Source: an uncultured Flavobacteriales bacterium (lineage in GTDB: Bacteria > Bacteroidota > Bacteroidia > Flavobacteriales > Crocinitomicaceae). From it: a stretch of 64,000 bases of DNA. Shown here piece after piece: positions 50,888-59,170 of this stretch; positions within the stretch are counted from its first letter, which is position 1, and each line of letters begins with the position of its first letter. The stretch spans positions 62,001-126,000 of the forward strand of contig CAMLFH010000009.1 of assembly GCA_946479285.1 (NCBI GenBank), read 5' to 3'. Under the pieces are notes generated by a model, which saw only the letters and a program-made list of their open reading frames with translations, was not told where the DNA came from and ran no database searches. The position numbers and the translations under genes were made by a program.

Positions 50888-52855
50888 ATGTCGAAACGAA
50901 ACTTAATCAGCCTGGTATTTTTATTCATCAGTCTACAGCTGAGTGCTCAGAAAACAGATGCACAAAGATTGGAAGATTTGAAAATAAGAATCAAACAGGC
51001 AACTTACTACGATAGCTCAACGGTTTTCTCACTTGGAAAACAATGCATTCAGCTTGCTAAAAAACTGAAGCGGGAAAATGAAATCGGCTATGTTTATCAG
51101 TATTATGGCAGCTTCAATTACTATGCAAACAATTTAAACGAAGCAAAAAAATACTATGCAAAAAGTATTACCGTAGGAGAAAGAACGAAGGATCTCAAAT
51201 TGATCAATTCCACAAAAATAAGGCTTAATTTCCTCATTCTTGACCAGGACGTTTTACAAGCTGAGGACGGTTTCAAAAAACTGCTGGCTGACGCCAAAAA
51301 AGGCAACTACATTGAGAATCAACTGGAAATACACAACGGTTTTGGAATCATGTATGAAGCCCGGCTGATGTATGATAAAGCTACCGAAAGTTATTTAACA
51401 GGACTTCGGATCTCTGAAAAACACAACAAGAAATTTGCTACCGGATATTTGCTGAACAACCTGGCTTTGCTCAAGTTGAAAGCCAGGAAATACGAAGAAG
51501 CAAAAAAAGATCTCGAACGGGCCCTGATCCTTTCAACAGAGACCAACGAACCCCGTTTGCGCCTGAACGTATTGAATAACCTGGGATTGGTAACACACGA
51601 AATCAAAGATTTCAAAGGCTCCATTGTCCATTACAAGCAAACGGTTTCAGAAGCTAAAAAAGTGGGATTTCCTGCCGGAATTCTTGCTGCTTACATCAAT
51701 TTATCTTCTTCTTACCTGGACAATAAACAACTCGTAGAAGCTTCCAAAAGCAGTGATTCGGCACTTGCAATTATTCAAACGTATCGCGATCCCCTCTTCC
51801 TGATCAATGCATACATTATGCGTGGAATGGTTTCAACCGAACAAACCGATTTTCAGACCGCCAAGCGCTGTATTGATTCTGTACAGCTTTTCCTAAAATC
51901 TTACAATGATCCCAATTTCAGAAGGGATTTGATTGCTCTTCAGTCAAAACTGGCTTCTAAACAAGGAGACTACAAACTAGCTTATGAACTGGAACAGGAA
52001 TTCAGGAGTCTTTCCGACAGTATCCGAGAGTTCTCAAACGAAAACGAACAAACGCGGTTACAAACCATTTATGGAAAAGAACGGCTTGAAAATGAACTCA
52101 CCGATTCCAGGCAGCGAAACAAAATTCTGCGGACCAGGGGTGAATTAAAATCAGCAAATTTCCGGTTTATTTTCCTGGTCATTCTATCGTTATTTTTACT
52201 CGTTTTGGCGGCAATCTATATTTACAATGTCCGGAAATCACGGAAAATAAAATCCGTTTTTTCGCAAAAATTAATTGAACAAATTGATAAAGAGCGTTCC
52301 CGGATCTCGAAAGATTTACACGATGACATTGGACAAAGTTTGGCTGTAGTTAAGTCGAAACTGAATTTGTTTACAACCGGAAAAATAACTCAGCTGGAAG
52401 GTGTAGATGCAGAGATCGGTGATATCCTGGAACAAACCCGGGTTCTCAGCCATCAGCTTCATCCGACTGCTTTGGAGAAAATCGGGCTGGAACGCGCACT
52501 GAATTCTATTATTGAAAAAACACAGGCTGCCACGGACATGTTGTGCAATTTCGATTTTGAACTGGAAGGAAAAGACGTAGACCTGGAAACCAGCTCACAA
52601 ATCTACCGTATCATCCAGGAATGTATTTCAAACACCATCAAGCATGCCCATGCAAGTGCTTTGAAAGTGAGCGTAGAGCGAAAAAATGAAGAATTGATTG
52701 TTCAATACCGGGACAATGGAATTGGGATTTCAGATTCACAAAACAAATTGGGATTGGGACTTTTAACGATCCAGGAAAGAACTGCAATTATTGGCGGACG
52801 ATTGGAGCTGAAAACAGGCACTAACAAAGGGATTTCTCTCACAATAACTATTTAG
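50888..52855 (+). CDS. TPR-containing histidine kinase (HisKA_3/NarX type)
   Basis: A 655-residue membrane kinase. The signal peptide ends near SLQLSAQ. Periplasmic TPR-like helical repeats span ~25-390 (NEIGYVYQYYGSFNYYANNL, TGYLLNNLALLKLKARKY). A coiled-coil stretch and a membrane helix (~425-447) precede the HisKA_3 dimerisation helix with His478 in SKDLHDDIGQSLAVVKSKL, then an ATPase domain (ECISNTIKHAHA, YRDNGIG, GLGLLTIQERT). The stop codon directly abuts the response regulator's ATG. It sits inside the dcw cluster on the opposite strand. The stimulus is unknown. Confidence 0.93.
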   Translation: MSKRNLISLVFLFISLQLSAQKTDAQRLEDLKIRIKQATYYDSSTVFSLGKQCIQLAKKLKRENEIGYVYQYYGSFNYYANNLNEAKKYYAKSITVGERTKDLKLINSTKIRLNFLILDQDVLQAEDGFKKLLADAKKGNYIENQLEIHNGFGIMYEARLMYDKATESYLTGLRISEKHNKKFATGYLLNNLALLKLKARKYEEAKKDLERALILSTETNEPRLRLNVLNNLGLVTHEIKDFKGSIVHYKQTVSEAKKVGFPAGILAAYINLSSSYLDNKQLVEASKSSDSALAIIQTYRDPLFLINAYIMRGMVSTEQTDFQTAKRCIDSVQLFLKSYNDPNFRRDLIALQSKLASKQGDYKLAYELEQEFRSLSDSIREFSNENEQTRLQTIYGKERLENELTDSRQRNKILRTRGELKSANFRFIFLVILSLFLLVLAAIYIYNVRKSRKIKSVFSQKLIEQIDKERSRISKDLHDDIGQSLAVVKSKLNLFTTGKITQLEGVDAEIGDILEQTRVLSHQLHPTALEKIGLERALNSIIEKTQAATDMLCNFDFELEGKDVDLETSSQIYRIIQECISNTIKHAHASALKVSVERKNEELIVQYRDNGIGISDSQNKLGLGLLTIQERTAIIGGRLELKTGTNKGISLTITI

Positions 52856-53515
52856 ATGAAAGTAATTCTAGCAGACGATCATCCAATCTTCAGAAGCGGT
52901 TTAAAATTCCTTCTGGAATCTTCGTTTGACCATGTGGAAATCCAAGCCTATGAGAACGGTTCACAGGTACTGGAAAATATTCCTGCGTTCAATCCGGATA
53001 TTGTATTGCTGGATATAGATATGCCTGTATTGAACGGACTGGAAACCTGCTCTGCCATTCAGCAGCAATTCCCCGATCTGGCCGTCATTATTCTTTCCAT
53101 CCATAAAACTCCCGATGTTATCAAGCTTGCCTTCTACAACGGAGCACGCGGTTACCTGATCAAAGACAATACTTCGGAAGAGATCGTAGCATGTATCAAT
53201 TGGGTGCGGGATGGAAAAACATACCTGCCGCTTGTACTGAGAACTCAACACGACAAACAGGAAGCAGATCCGAGAATGGAATTGATCACCGATGAAATTA
53301 ATTCATTGACTCCCACGGAATTAAAAGTCCTGAAACTGGTGAGTAAAAAATACTCCAGTAAGGAAATCGCCAACATGCTTTTTGTTTCTCCAAAATCGGT
53401 AGAGAACTACCGCTCCAGAATTTGTAAAAAACTGAATCTTGATGCACGGAACAACAGTTTGATCTTGTGGTGTATGGAAAATAAATTCTTATTGGATTCG
53501 GATCAGCTGAAGTAA
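52856..53515 (+). CDS. LuxR/NarL family response regulator
   Basis: A 219-residue regulator. The receiver domain (~1-120) has DDH at residues 7-9, phospho-acceptor Asp53 in LLDIDMP and Lys in YLIKDNTS. The C-terminal LuxR HTH (~150-212) reads LTPTELKVLKLVSKKYSSKEI then ANMLFVSPKSVENYRSRICK (cited in parts). It starts on the base after the kinase stop, so the two are co-translated. Targets are unknown. A REP-like palindrome begins 12 bases after the stop. Confidence 0.95.
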   Translation: MKVILADDHPIFRSGLKFLLESSFDHVEIQAYENGSQVLENIPAFNPDIVLLDIDMPVLNGLETCSAIQQQFPDLAVIILSIHKTPDVIKLAFYNGARGYLIKDNTSEEIVACINWVRDGKTYLPLVLRTQHDKQEADPRMELITDEINSLTPTELKVLKLVSKKYSSKEIANMLFVSPKSVENYRSRICKKLNLDARNNSLILWCMENKFLLDSDQLK

Positions 53516-54148
53516 GTTAAAAGGTTACTTCGACTTCGCTCAGCCACCTTTTATGACATTAAATTATTAAATGAAGAACACTGAGCGAAGTCGAAGTGTG
53601 AACACCTCATAAAACAACAAAGAGATCCTATTTTCATAAAATCTCCTAGCTGCAGGGCATAGTTGTGTGCTTATGCTTTGAGTAGTAGTAAATAAAGTAG
53701 TAGTAGTGGTCTTAAATCTTTTTCGAAACCGAATTGTAATTGTGAAGGAGTGCTCTAATGCAACAGCTCCCACTGGAAATATCAGTCGTCGTGCAACGTG
53801 AATATAACCAGTAGGAGCGTCTATTGTTGCTGCAACAATTCAAATTGGTATCTCTCCATTTTCACCTCCCTAATACAAGAAGTGTCCACTACCAAGTTGA
53901 ATTATTTGCTGATGTTTAACGTAATATATTGTTGTGCCACAGAACTAAAATACACAACAGTAGAAAAAAGTAGTAGTAGATTATTACGTTTCATCTATGC
54001 TCTTGAATAATTACTTTCAGTTTATAGAGCAAATCTATACCACAAAACTTGTAAAGTAAAGAGGGCTGCCCCCTCAAAAGATAGTTACTAAACTTTAGTA
54101 GTTGGAATTTTCAACATTACAGGAAAGATGCTGTTAAAAAACAAACTT
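53516..54148. other. 633-base low-GC region without convincing genes
   Basis: After the REP-like element (53527-53597) the DNA is AT-rich, with GTAGTAGTA runs near 53680-53710 and 53968-53978. A hairpin with 11-base arms (GCTCCCACTGG/CCAGTAGGAGC, 53766-53818, one mismatch) is present. GAGGG/CCCTC at 54061-54075 could end ftsQ transcription. Two frames of about 70 codons have no recognisable content. A small RNA or a decayed insertion is possible. Confidence 0.5.
53527..53597. repeat. REP-like inverted repeat, 17-base perfect arms
   Basis: ACTTCGACTTCGCTCAG (53527-53543) and its exact reverse complement (53581-53597) with a 37-base loop. It is related to the element at 18472-18538 and lies just behind the LuxR regulator stop codon. 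Confidence 0.92.
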
Positions 54149-54955
54149 TTAGAGAGTGTCGCGCAGGTAAGTGCATACCACCTGGTTGCGGTATTTTAGG
54201 TTGATGGTCTTGTATTTGTTCCATCCAACATAGGGTAAACCATGGTTATAGAAAACAACCAGTTTTTTCAACTTTTCGCTAATATCACGTTCTGTTGGAG
54301 CCGGACCTAAAACAATTCGCTGAGAACCTACTCTTGGAATCAGGATAAAATCACCCCATTTATCGCGGTGAACCTGGCTGATTTGTGCACTTAAAAACGA
54401 ATTTTCATGAATCACTTTTGCAATATGGAAGATCTCATCCAGGCTTCGTTCGTTTTTGAGCTTCGAATCGGCTTCGATATCACTTACCAGTAAAGTATCA
54501 GATTTATCTTTGATATTTCCTGTAAAAACCAGAATACGAGGTGTAAAGTTGGGAGTTGGATTCATGGTTGCACCTTTCGAATCGATGTAAAAGCTTTCAC
54601 CAAATTGATTGAATATACGTGCATAGGCCTGTCGTACTTTTAACTTTATCCCCCAAGTTCCGCCTAATTGCTTGAAAACATTCACTTCCTCTACTTCGTG
54701 CATTTTCCGGATATTCTCTTCAATTGCTTTCGTATCAAGGTTCTTCATCAATTGATTCGGATAAAACAGATTTTGTCGTTTTAAGCGAGTAAGCAATTCA
54801 TCTTCTGTTATAAAAGCATTTTCATCCACTACTGAAATAGAAACATTGGGATCATGAACGATTTCGGCATCCTGACTTTTACGCGCCAGGACCAGCACCG
54901 TAATGATGGCAGCAGCAAATAACGCCCAAGCAACTATTTTTAGTTTCCCTTTCAA
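54149..54955 (-). CDS. ftsQ: Cell division protein FtsQ
   Basis: Bitopic division protein of 268 residues. A short cytoplasmic tail and one membrane helix (IVAWALFAAAIITVLVLA, residues ~6-24) precede a POTRA-like periplasmic part (NAFITEDELLTRLKRQN, ANIRKMHEVEEVNV-like segment) and an FtsQ/DivIB beta domain (KWGDFILIPRVGSQRIVLGP, YKTINLKYRNQVVCT). It starts one base after the murC stop. ftsA, the usual next gene, is about 3.6 kb away beyond a two-component system. Confidence 0.9.
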   Translation of the reverse strand: MKGKLKIVAWALFAAAIITVLVLARKSQDAEIVHDPNVSISVVDENAFITEDELLTRLKRQNLFYPNQLMKNLDTKAIEENIRKMHEVEEVNVFKQLGGTWGIKLKVRQAYARIFNQFGESFYIDSKGATMNPTPNFTPRILVFTGNIKDKSDTLLVSDIEADSKLKNERSLDEIFHIAKVIHENSFLSAQISQVHRDKWGDFILIPRVGSQRIVLGPAPTERDISEKLKKLVVFYNHGLPYVGWNKYKTINLKYRNQVVCTYLRDTL

Positions 54956-54956
54956 T

Positions 54957-56321
54957 TTACTTCCGTTCTAATATTTTTTTCATTTCCGGAACAATCCGAT
55001 CAATGTCACCTGCCCCAATTGTCAGCACAACTCCTTCCCGAATAGAGTTCGCGAATTCTAAAACTTCCCCTGGAGTTTTCAAGCTGGCATTTTTACCAAT
55101 TTTCCGAACTAGTTCATCACTGGTAACACCCGGAATTGGCTCTTCTCGCGCAGGATAAATCGGCATAACAATGGCTTCGTCCAATTTCGAAAGTTCATGA
55201 ACAAAACCTTCTTCAAAATCCCGGGTACGTGAGAATAAATGCGGCTGAAAAACACCTGTTACTTTCTTATCCGGATACAATAGCCGAATGGAAGAAACCA
55301 GCGCTGCAATCTCAGTTGGATGATGCGCGTAATCATCAATATAAATTAACTTCTCCGTTCTAACCTGGTATTCGAATCGTCTTTTAACTCCTTTGAAGTT
55401 TTGAAGTCCGGCACGAACTTCAGCTTCAGAAAGCCCCAATTCTTTGCACATAACTGCTACCGCAACCGCATTCTCCGCATTATGGATTCCAGGCAAGCCT
55501 AAAACAACGTCTTTCCAAATGTCGTTTTTGAAATGAAGATCCATTAAAAAACGGCCGTTCTCCGCATGCAATCGGGTTCCGTAAACATCTGCCTGCGGCT
55601 CATTGATTCCGTAGGAAATTCCCTTAAATCCGGTTTGACGAAGCGGAAGTCCGTATTTATAGATCAACAACTGATGCTCTGTGTGTTTATCTGCATATTC
55701 CTGGAAACCTTCGATAAACGATTCAACCGTTCCGTAAATATCCAAATGGTCCGGATCCATTGCCGTAATAATACTTGCGTAAGGTTTCAAACGCAGGAAC
55801 GAACGATCAAACTCATCTGCTTCAATGACCGAATATTCCGCTGAAGCATTCACCAATACATTGGAATTGAAATTAGCAGAAATTCCTCCCAAAAAGGCAG
55901 AGCACTTCAAATGTGACTGGCTCAAAACGAAAGCCAGCATTGTAGAAGTCGTGGTTTTTCCGTGCGTTCCGGCAACACCCAATCCTTTGCTGGTCTGCGT
56001 AATTAATCCAAGAACTTCGCTTCGTTTTAATACTTTGTGATTTTGCTGCACATAAACCAATTCTCCCATATTCTTAGGAATTGCCGGTGTATAAACAACC
56101 AAGGTGGAATCGGTATCTTGGAATTCAGAAGGAATGTTTTCTCCCAAATCTTCAAAATGAATTGAAATTCCTTCTGCTTTCAGCTCATCTGTGAGGGGAG
56201 ACGGAGTTTTATCGTAACCGGCCACATCAAAACCTTTTGCCTTGAAATAACGCGCCAAAGCCGACATCCCGATTCCTCCGATGCCAATGAAATAAAAGCG
56301 TTTAATGTTATCCAAATTCAT
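54957..56321 (-). CDS. murC: UDP-N-acetylmuramate--L-alanine ligase
   Basis: Adds L-Ala to UDP-MurNAc, the first peptide step of peptidoglycan synthesis. The 454-residue product begins MNLDNIKRFYFIGIGGIGMS (dinucleotide-type GxGGxGM), with ATP loop GTHGKTTT, EADEFDRSF and YAHHPTEI. The ATG at 56321 matches the usual family start; in-frame codons further up (56336 and beyond) run into repeat DNA and would add RRDAMPRVRKT-like residues, typical of translated REP sequence. It is 88 bases behind murG and one base before ftsQ. Confidence 0.95.
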   Translation of the reverse strand: MNLDNIKRFYFIGIGGIGMSALARYFKAKGFDVAGYDKTPSPLTDELKAEGISIHFEDLGENIPSEFQDTDSTLVVYTPAIPKNMGELVYVQQNHKVLKRSEVLGLITQTSKGLGVAGTHGKTTTSTMLAFVLSQSHLKCSAFLGGISANFNSNVLVNASAEYSVIEADEFDRSFLRLKPYASIITAMDPDHLDIYGTVESFIEGFQEYADKHTEHQLLIYKYGLPLRQTGFKGISYGINEPQADVYGTRLHAENGRFLMDLHFKNDIWKDVVLGLPGIHNAENAVAVAVMCKELGLSEAEVRAGLQNFKGVKRRFEYQVRTEKLIYIDDYAHHPTEIAALVSSIRLLYPDKKVTGVFQPHLFSRTRDFEEGFVHELSKLDEAIVMPIYPAREEPIPGVTSDELVRKIGKNASLKTPGEVLEFANSIREGVVLTIGAGDIDRIVPEMKKILERK

Positions 56322-56350
56322 TTTCGTTGTTGTCATTTTTTGTGGGCGTG

Positions 56351-56409
56351 AACAATCGCGTTTTTCGGACGCTAACAATCGCGTTTTTCGGACGCGAGGC
56401 ATCGCGTCC
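56351..56409. repeat. Tandem 23-base repeat plus GC-rich palindrome between murG and murC
   Basis: Two 23-base units, each containing ACAATCGCGTTTTTCGGACG (56351-56373, 56374-56396, differing only at the last base). They are followed by a hairpin GGACGCGA/TCGCGTCC (56390-56409) that abuts the murG stop codon. Composition is more GC-rich than the surroundings. Confidence 0.9.
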
Positions 56410-57513
56410 CTACGCCAATTGTTCAATTACATCCACAATATCTGCGGTGGCATTTGGTTTTGCCATCCGTTTGATTGCGATACGCAATTCGCTCATTCTA
56501 TCTTCGTCATTCAATACCCGAATTGCTTCCGGCATTAATTGTTCTTTTGCTACATCGTCTTTGATCAGGATAGCTGCCTGATTTTTCACCAAAGCCATTG
56601 CATTCTTTGTTTGATGATCTTCAGAAACATTTGGTGAAGGAACCAGTATAGTTGGTTTTCCTACAATACACAATTCTGAGATAGACAAAGCACCAGCTCT
56701 TGAAACGATCACATCAGCAATACCGTAAGCAGCATCCATCCTGGAAATGAAATCGGTTAAGAAAATCGGAGCTTTTTTCCGGATCTCTATTTCCTTTTTC
56801 ATCGCTTCGAAATAGTACTTTCCGCACTGCCACAAAACCTGGACATTTGCGTCTTCTAATTCGGTTAAGGCATGAAGCACTCCTTCATTCAAAGTACGTG
56901 CTCCCAAACTTCCTCCCATTACGAGAATTGTTCGCTTAGAAGGATCCAAAACCGGGAATTCTTTAAAAGCTTCTTCTTTACTGATGGAAGTTCGATTCAA
57001 TTCTTCACGAACCGGATTTCCGGTCAAACGAATGGTCTGAGGCGGAAATACACTTTCCAAACCTGCGTAAGCTGTACAAACTGCTTTCACCTTTTTAGAT
57101 AACAAACGGTTTGTCTTTCCCGGATAGGAATTTTGCTCCTGGATCAAGGTTGGAATGCCTAAACGCTGCGCCATTTTCAAAGTCGGACCGCTGGCATAAC
57201 CACCCACACCAATCACCACTTCCGGTTTGAAGTCTTTCAATATATTTTTCGCCAAAGAAAGACTCTTCAACAACTTGAACGGAAGCGCCAGGTTTTTAAC
57301 TGTCAATTTTCGCTGCAAACCAACGATTGGCAAGCCCACAATCTTATAACCGGCAGCAGGAACTTTTTCCATTTCCATTTTCCCTTCCGCACCCACGAAA
57401 AGGATCTCCACATTTGGATTCCGTTTCTTGATCTCGTTTGCAATTGCCAGGGCAGGAAAGATGTGTCCACCTGTTCCACCACCCGATATCACTATTTTCT
57501 TTAATTCTTTCAT
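56410..57513 (-). CDS. murG: UDP-GlcNAc:lipid I N-acetylglucosaminyltransferase
   Basis: Makes lipid II from lipid I at the inner face of the membrane. The 367-residue GT-B enzyme has the N-terminal loop ISGGGTGGHIFPALAIA, a second Gly-rich loop VIGVGGYASGPTLKMA, ILVMGGSLGARTLNEG and the donor-site IVSRAGALSISELCIVGKP. It overlaps ftsW by four bases. Its stop codon joins directly to a REP-like palindrome placed before murC. Confidence 0.97.
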   Translation of the reverse strand: MKELKKIVISGGGTGGHIFPALAIANEIKKRNPNVEILFVGAEGKMEMEKVPAAGYKIVGLPIVGLQRKLTVKNLALPFKLLKSLSLAKNILKDFKPEVVIGVGGYASGPTLKMAQRLGIPTLIQEQNSYPGKTNRLLSKKVKAVCTAYAGLESVFPPQTIRLTGNPVREELNRTSISKEEAFKEFPVLDPSKRTILVMGGSLGARTLNEGVLHALTELEDANVQVLWQCGKYYFEAMKKEIEIRKKAPIFLTDFISRMDAAYGIADVIVSRAGALSISELCIVGKPTILVPSPNVSEDHQTKNAMALVKNQAAILIKDDVAKEQLMPEAIRVLNDEDRMSELRIAIKRMAKPNATADIVDVIEQLA

Positions 57514-58685
57514 GCAAAAACAGGTTCAGATTCTACAGAAACTTTTTCTTCTTGTTTTTGGGCAACTCCCTGCACAATTCCAATTGCCACACATGCCATG
57601 ATCATTGCTGATCCTCCCATTGCAAGGAAAGGCATGTTTTGACCTGTAACCGGGAAAATTCCCGTACAGACCATCATATTTACAGCTGCCTGGGAAAGCA
57701 ATAAAATCCCGATTCCCAAACAGACATAAGTCTCAAAGAGCTGTTCGGCCCTGAGTGCAATCCGCATGATGCGGTACAGCATAATCAGATAGAGCAATAC
57801 CAATATGATTGCTGAAAACGAACCCCATTCCTCCACAAACGATGCGAAGAAGAAATCGGCGTAAGCCTCCGGGATGAATTCCTTCACTTTTCCTTTTCCG
57901 ATTCCCTGGCCAAAGAATCCGCCCAGGTAAATAGCCTGCTCTGCACTCTTGGCCTGCAGGTTTCCGGGAGAATCAATATCATCCGCATTTTCATAGCGGT
58001 TGGTGATCCGGTTCATCCAGGTTTCATAACGTGGAAGAATGTTCAAATCCGGCAAAGCCTTGTGCAGACCAATAGCCATGACGAAGAGCAAAATGCCGGC
58101 AAAAATGACAGAGAACAACTTGGAAAAAGGAACTCTTCCGAGGAAAAGCAGCATAAAGCAGATCATAAACAGAATGGCAGCCGTTGAAAAGTTATCCTTA
58201 ACAATCAACCCACAAATAATAACTATCGGTGCCATTACCGGTAAAAAGCCTTTTTTCCAATCATTCATTTCGTCTTTCTTCTTGACCAGCATCCTCGATA
58301 CGTAGATCAGCAAAGCAAGCTTGGCAAAATCCGAAGACTGAAAGGTCAATCCAACGAATGGAATTTTCACCCAACGACCGGCCTCATTCACTTTCGTTCC
58401 GAAGAAAAGCGTAAAGATCAATAAGCCGATTGAGCCGTAATAAATAATCTTGGACATTTTGGAAATAAACATCGGATCGCGTTTGTGTACCCAATACATC
58501 GCCAAAATAGCCAGGAGAATGTAGATAAAATGCTTGAACAAGTATTTGAATGGTGTTCCACCTTCGATCTTTACCAGGATCGGGACAAAACTGTACACAG
58601 AAACCAATGAAAAGCCTAATAAAATGAATGTGATCACCCAAATTACCAAATCTCCTTTGAAGTTTTTCCTTAGAAACTGTATCAT
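57510..58685 (-). CDS. ftsW: Peptidoglycan glycosyltransferase FtsW (SEDS family)
   Basis: Septal SEDS-family polymerase of lipid II, 391 residues with about ten membrane helices. SEDS features are visible: KIPFVGLTFQSSDFAKLALL, LGGFFGQGIGKGKVKEFIPEAYADFFFA (cited in parts; the catalytic-loop region), and the end GQNMPFLAMGGSAMI. It overlaps murG by four bases and lies seven bases behind the unknown 155-residue gene. It acts with the PBP encoded at the right edge. Confidence 0.96.
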   Translation of the reverse strand: MIQFLRKNFKGDLVIWVITFILLGFSLVSVYSFVPILVKIEGGTPFKYLFKHFIYILLAILAMYWVHKRDPMFISKMSKIIYYGSIGLLIFTLFFGTKVNEAGRWVKIPFVGLTFQSSDFAKLALLIYVSRMLVKKKDEMNDWKKGFLPVMAPIVIICGLIVKDNFSTAAILFMICFMLLFLGRVPFSKLFSVIFAGILLFVMAIGLHKALPDLNILPRYETWMNRITNRYENADDIDSPGNLQAKSAEQAIYLGGFFGQGIGKGKVKEFIPEAYADFFFASFVEEWGSFSAIILVLLYLIMLYRIMRIALRAEQLFETYVCLGIGILLLSQAAVNMMVCTGIFPVTGQNMPFLAMGGSAMIMACVAIGIVQGVAQKQEEKVSVESEPVFA

Positions 58686-58692
58686 TTTTTAC

Positions 58693-59160
58693 TTATTGGT
58701 GCAGCTTAACAAAGTGCTCAAACACTTCCATTTTTGTCTTCCATTCATTTCCCTGAACAGTGAAGAGTAAAATATGTCTCGCCTGTTTTGTCTGTTTCAA
58801 AATCTCCAATGCATCTTCCAATGTTTCTGTTCCGGTTACCAAAGTCATTGCGGAAATAATATCGGACGGGATAGAAAGCTGCGGATTATCGAACTGGGCA
58901 CACCATTGAACGGAGCGCAAAGTTTCGGGATCCACCTGGGCCATTTCCTGGATATTCATCTCATTCGACAACCAGAAAACAGGAAACGGAAATGTAGCAA
59001 TCGTTGCAGAAAGTTCAACAACTGAAGGTTTGTACCATGTAAACACGTCCATTCCCCACAATTTCCCCAAGGGTCTCAGGGACATTCTCTCCGCTGCATC
59101 CAGTGACTCTTTTCGAGCCTGAAGCAGTTGAGCCTGCTGATCAACCTTTTTAATTTCCAT
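58693..59160 (-). CDS. Unknown protein encoded inside the dcw cluster
   Basis: A 155-residue soluble protein with no signal peptide or membrane segment. The N-terminal ~28 residues look like a helix (QQAQLLQARKESLDAAERMS). An alternating part follows (SATIATFPFPVFWLSNEMN, VQWCAQFDNPQLSIPSDIIS). The C-terminal ~45 residues (TETLEDALEILKQTKQARHI, LLFTVQGNEWKTKMEVFEHF) suggest helix-strand-helix. It lies 10 bases behind murD and seven before ftsW, so it is in the operon. I know no dcw gene of this type; a cell-wall or division role is inferred only from position. Confidence 0.85.
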   Translation of the reverse strand: MEIKKVDQQAQLLQARKESLDAAERMSLRPLGKLWGMDVFTWYKPSVVELSATIATFPFPVFWLSNEMNIQEMAQVDPETLRSVQWCAQFDNPQLSIPSDIISAMTLVTGTETLEDALEILKQTKQARHILLFTVQGNEWKTKMEVFEHFVKLHQ

Positions 59161-59170
59161 GATTCAGGGT

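Noticed and set aside
53567..54010. Two frames of about 70 codons on opposite strands in the non-coding stretch behind the LuxR gene
   Set aside because: Their products are low-complexity (runs of Thr, Cys, Ser), one overlaps the REP-like arm, and neither has a ribosome site or -7 box.
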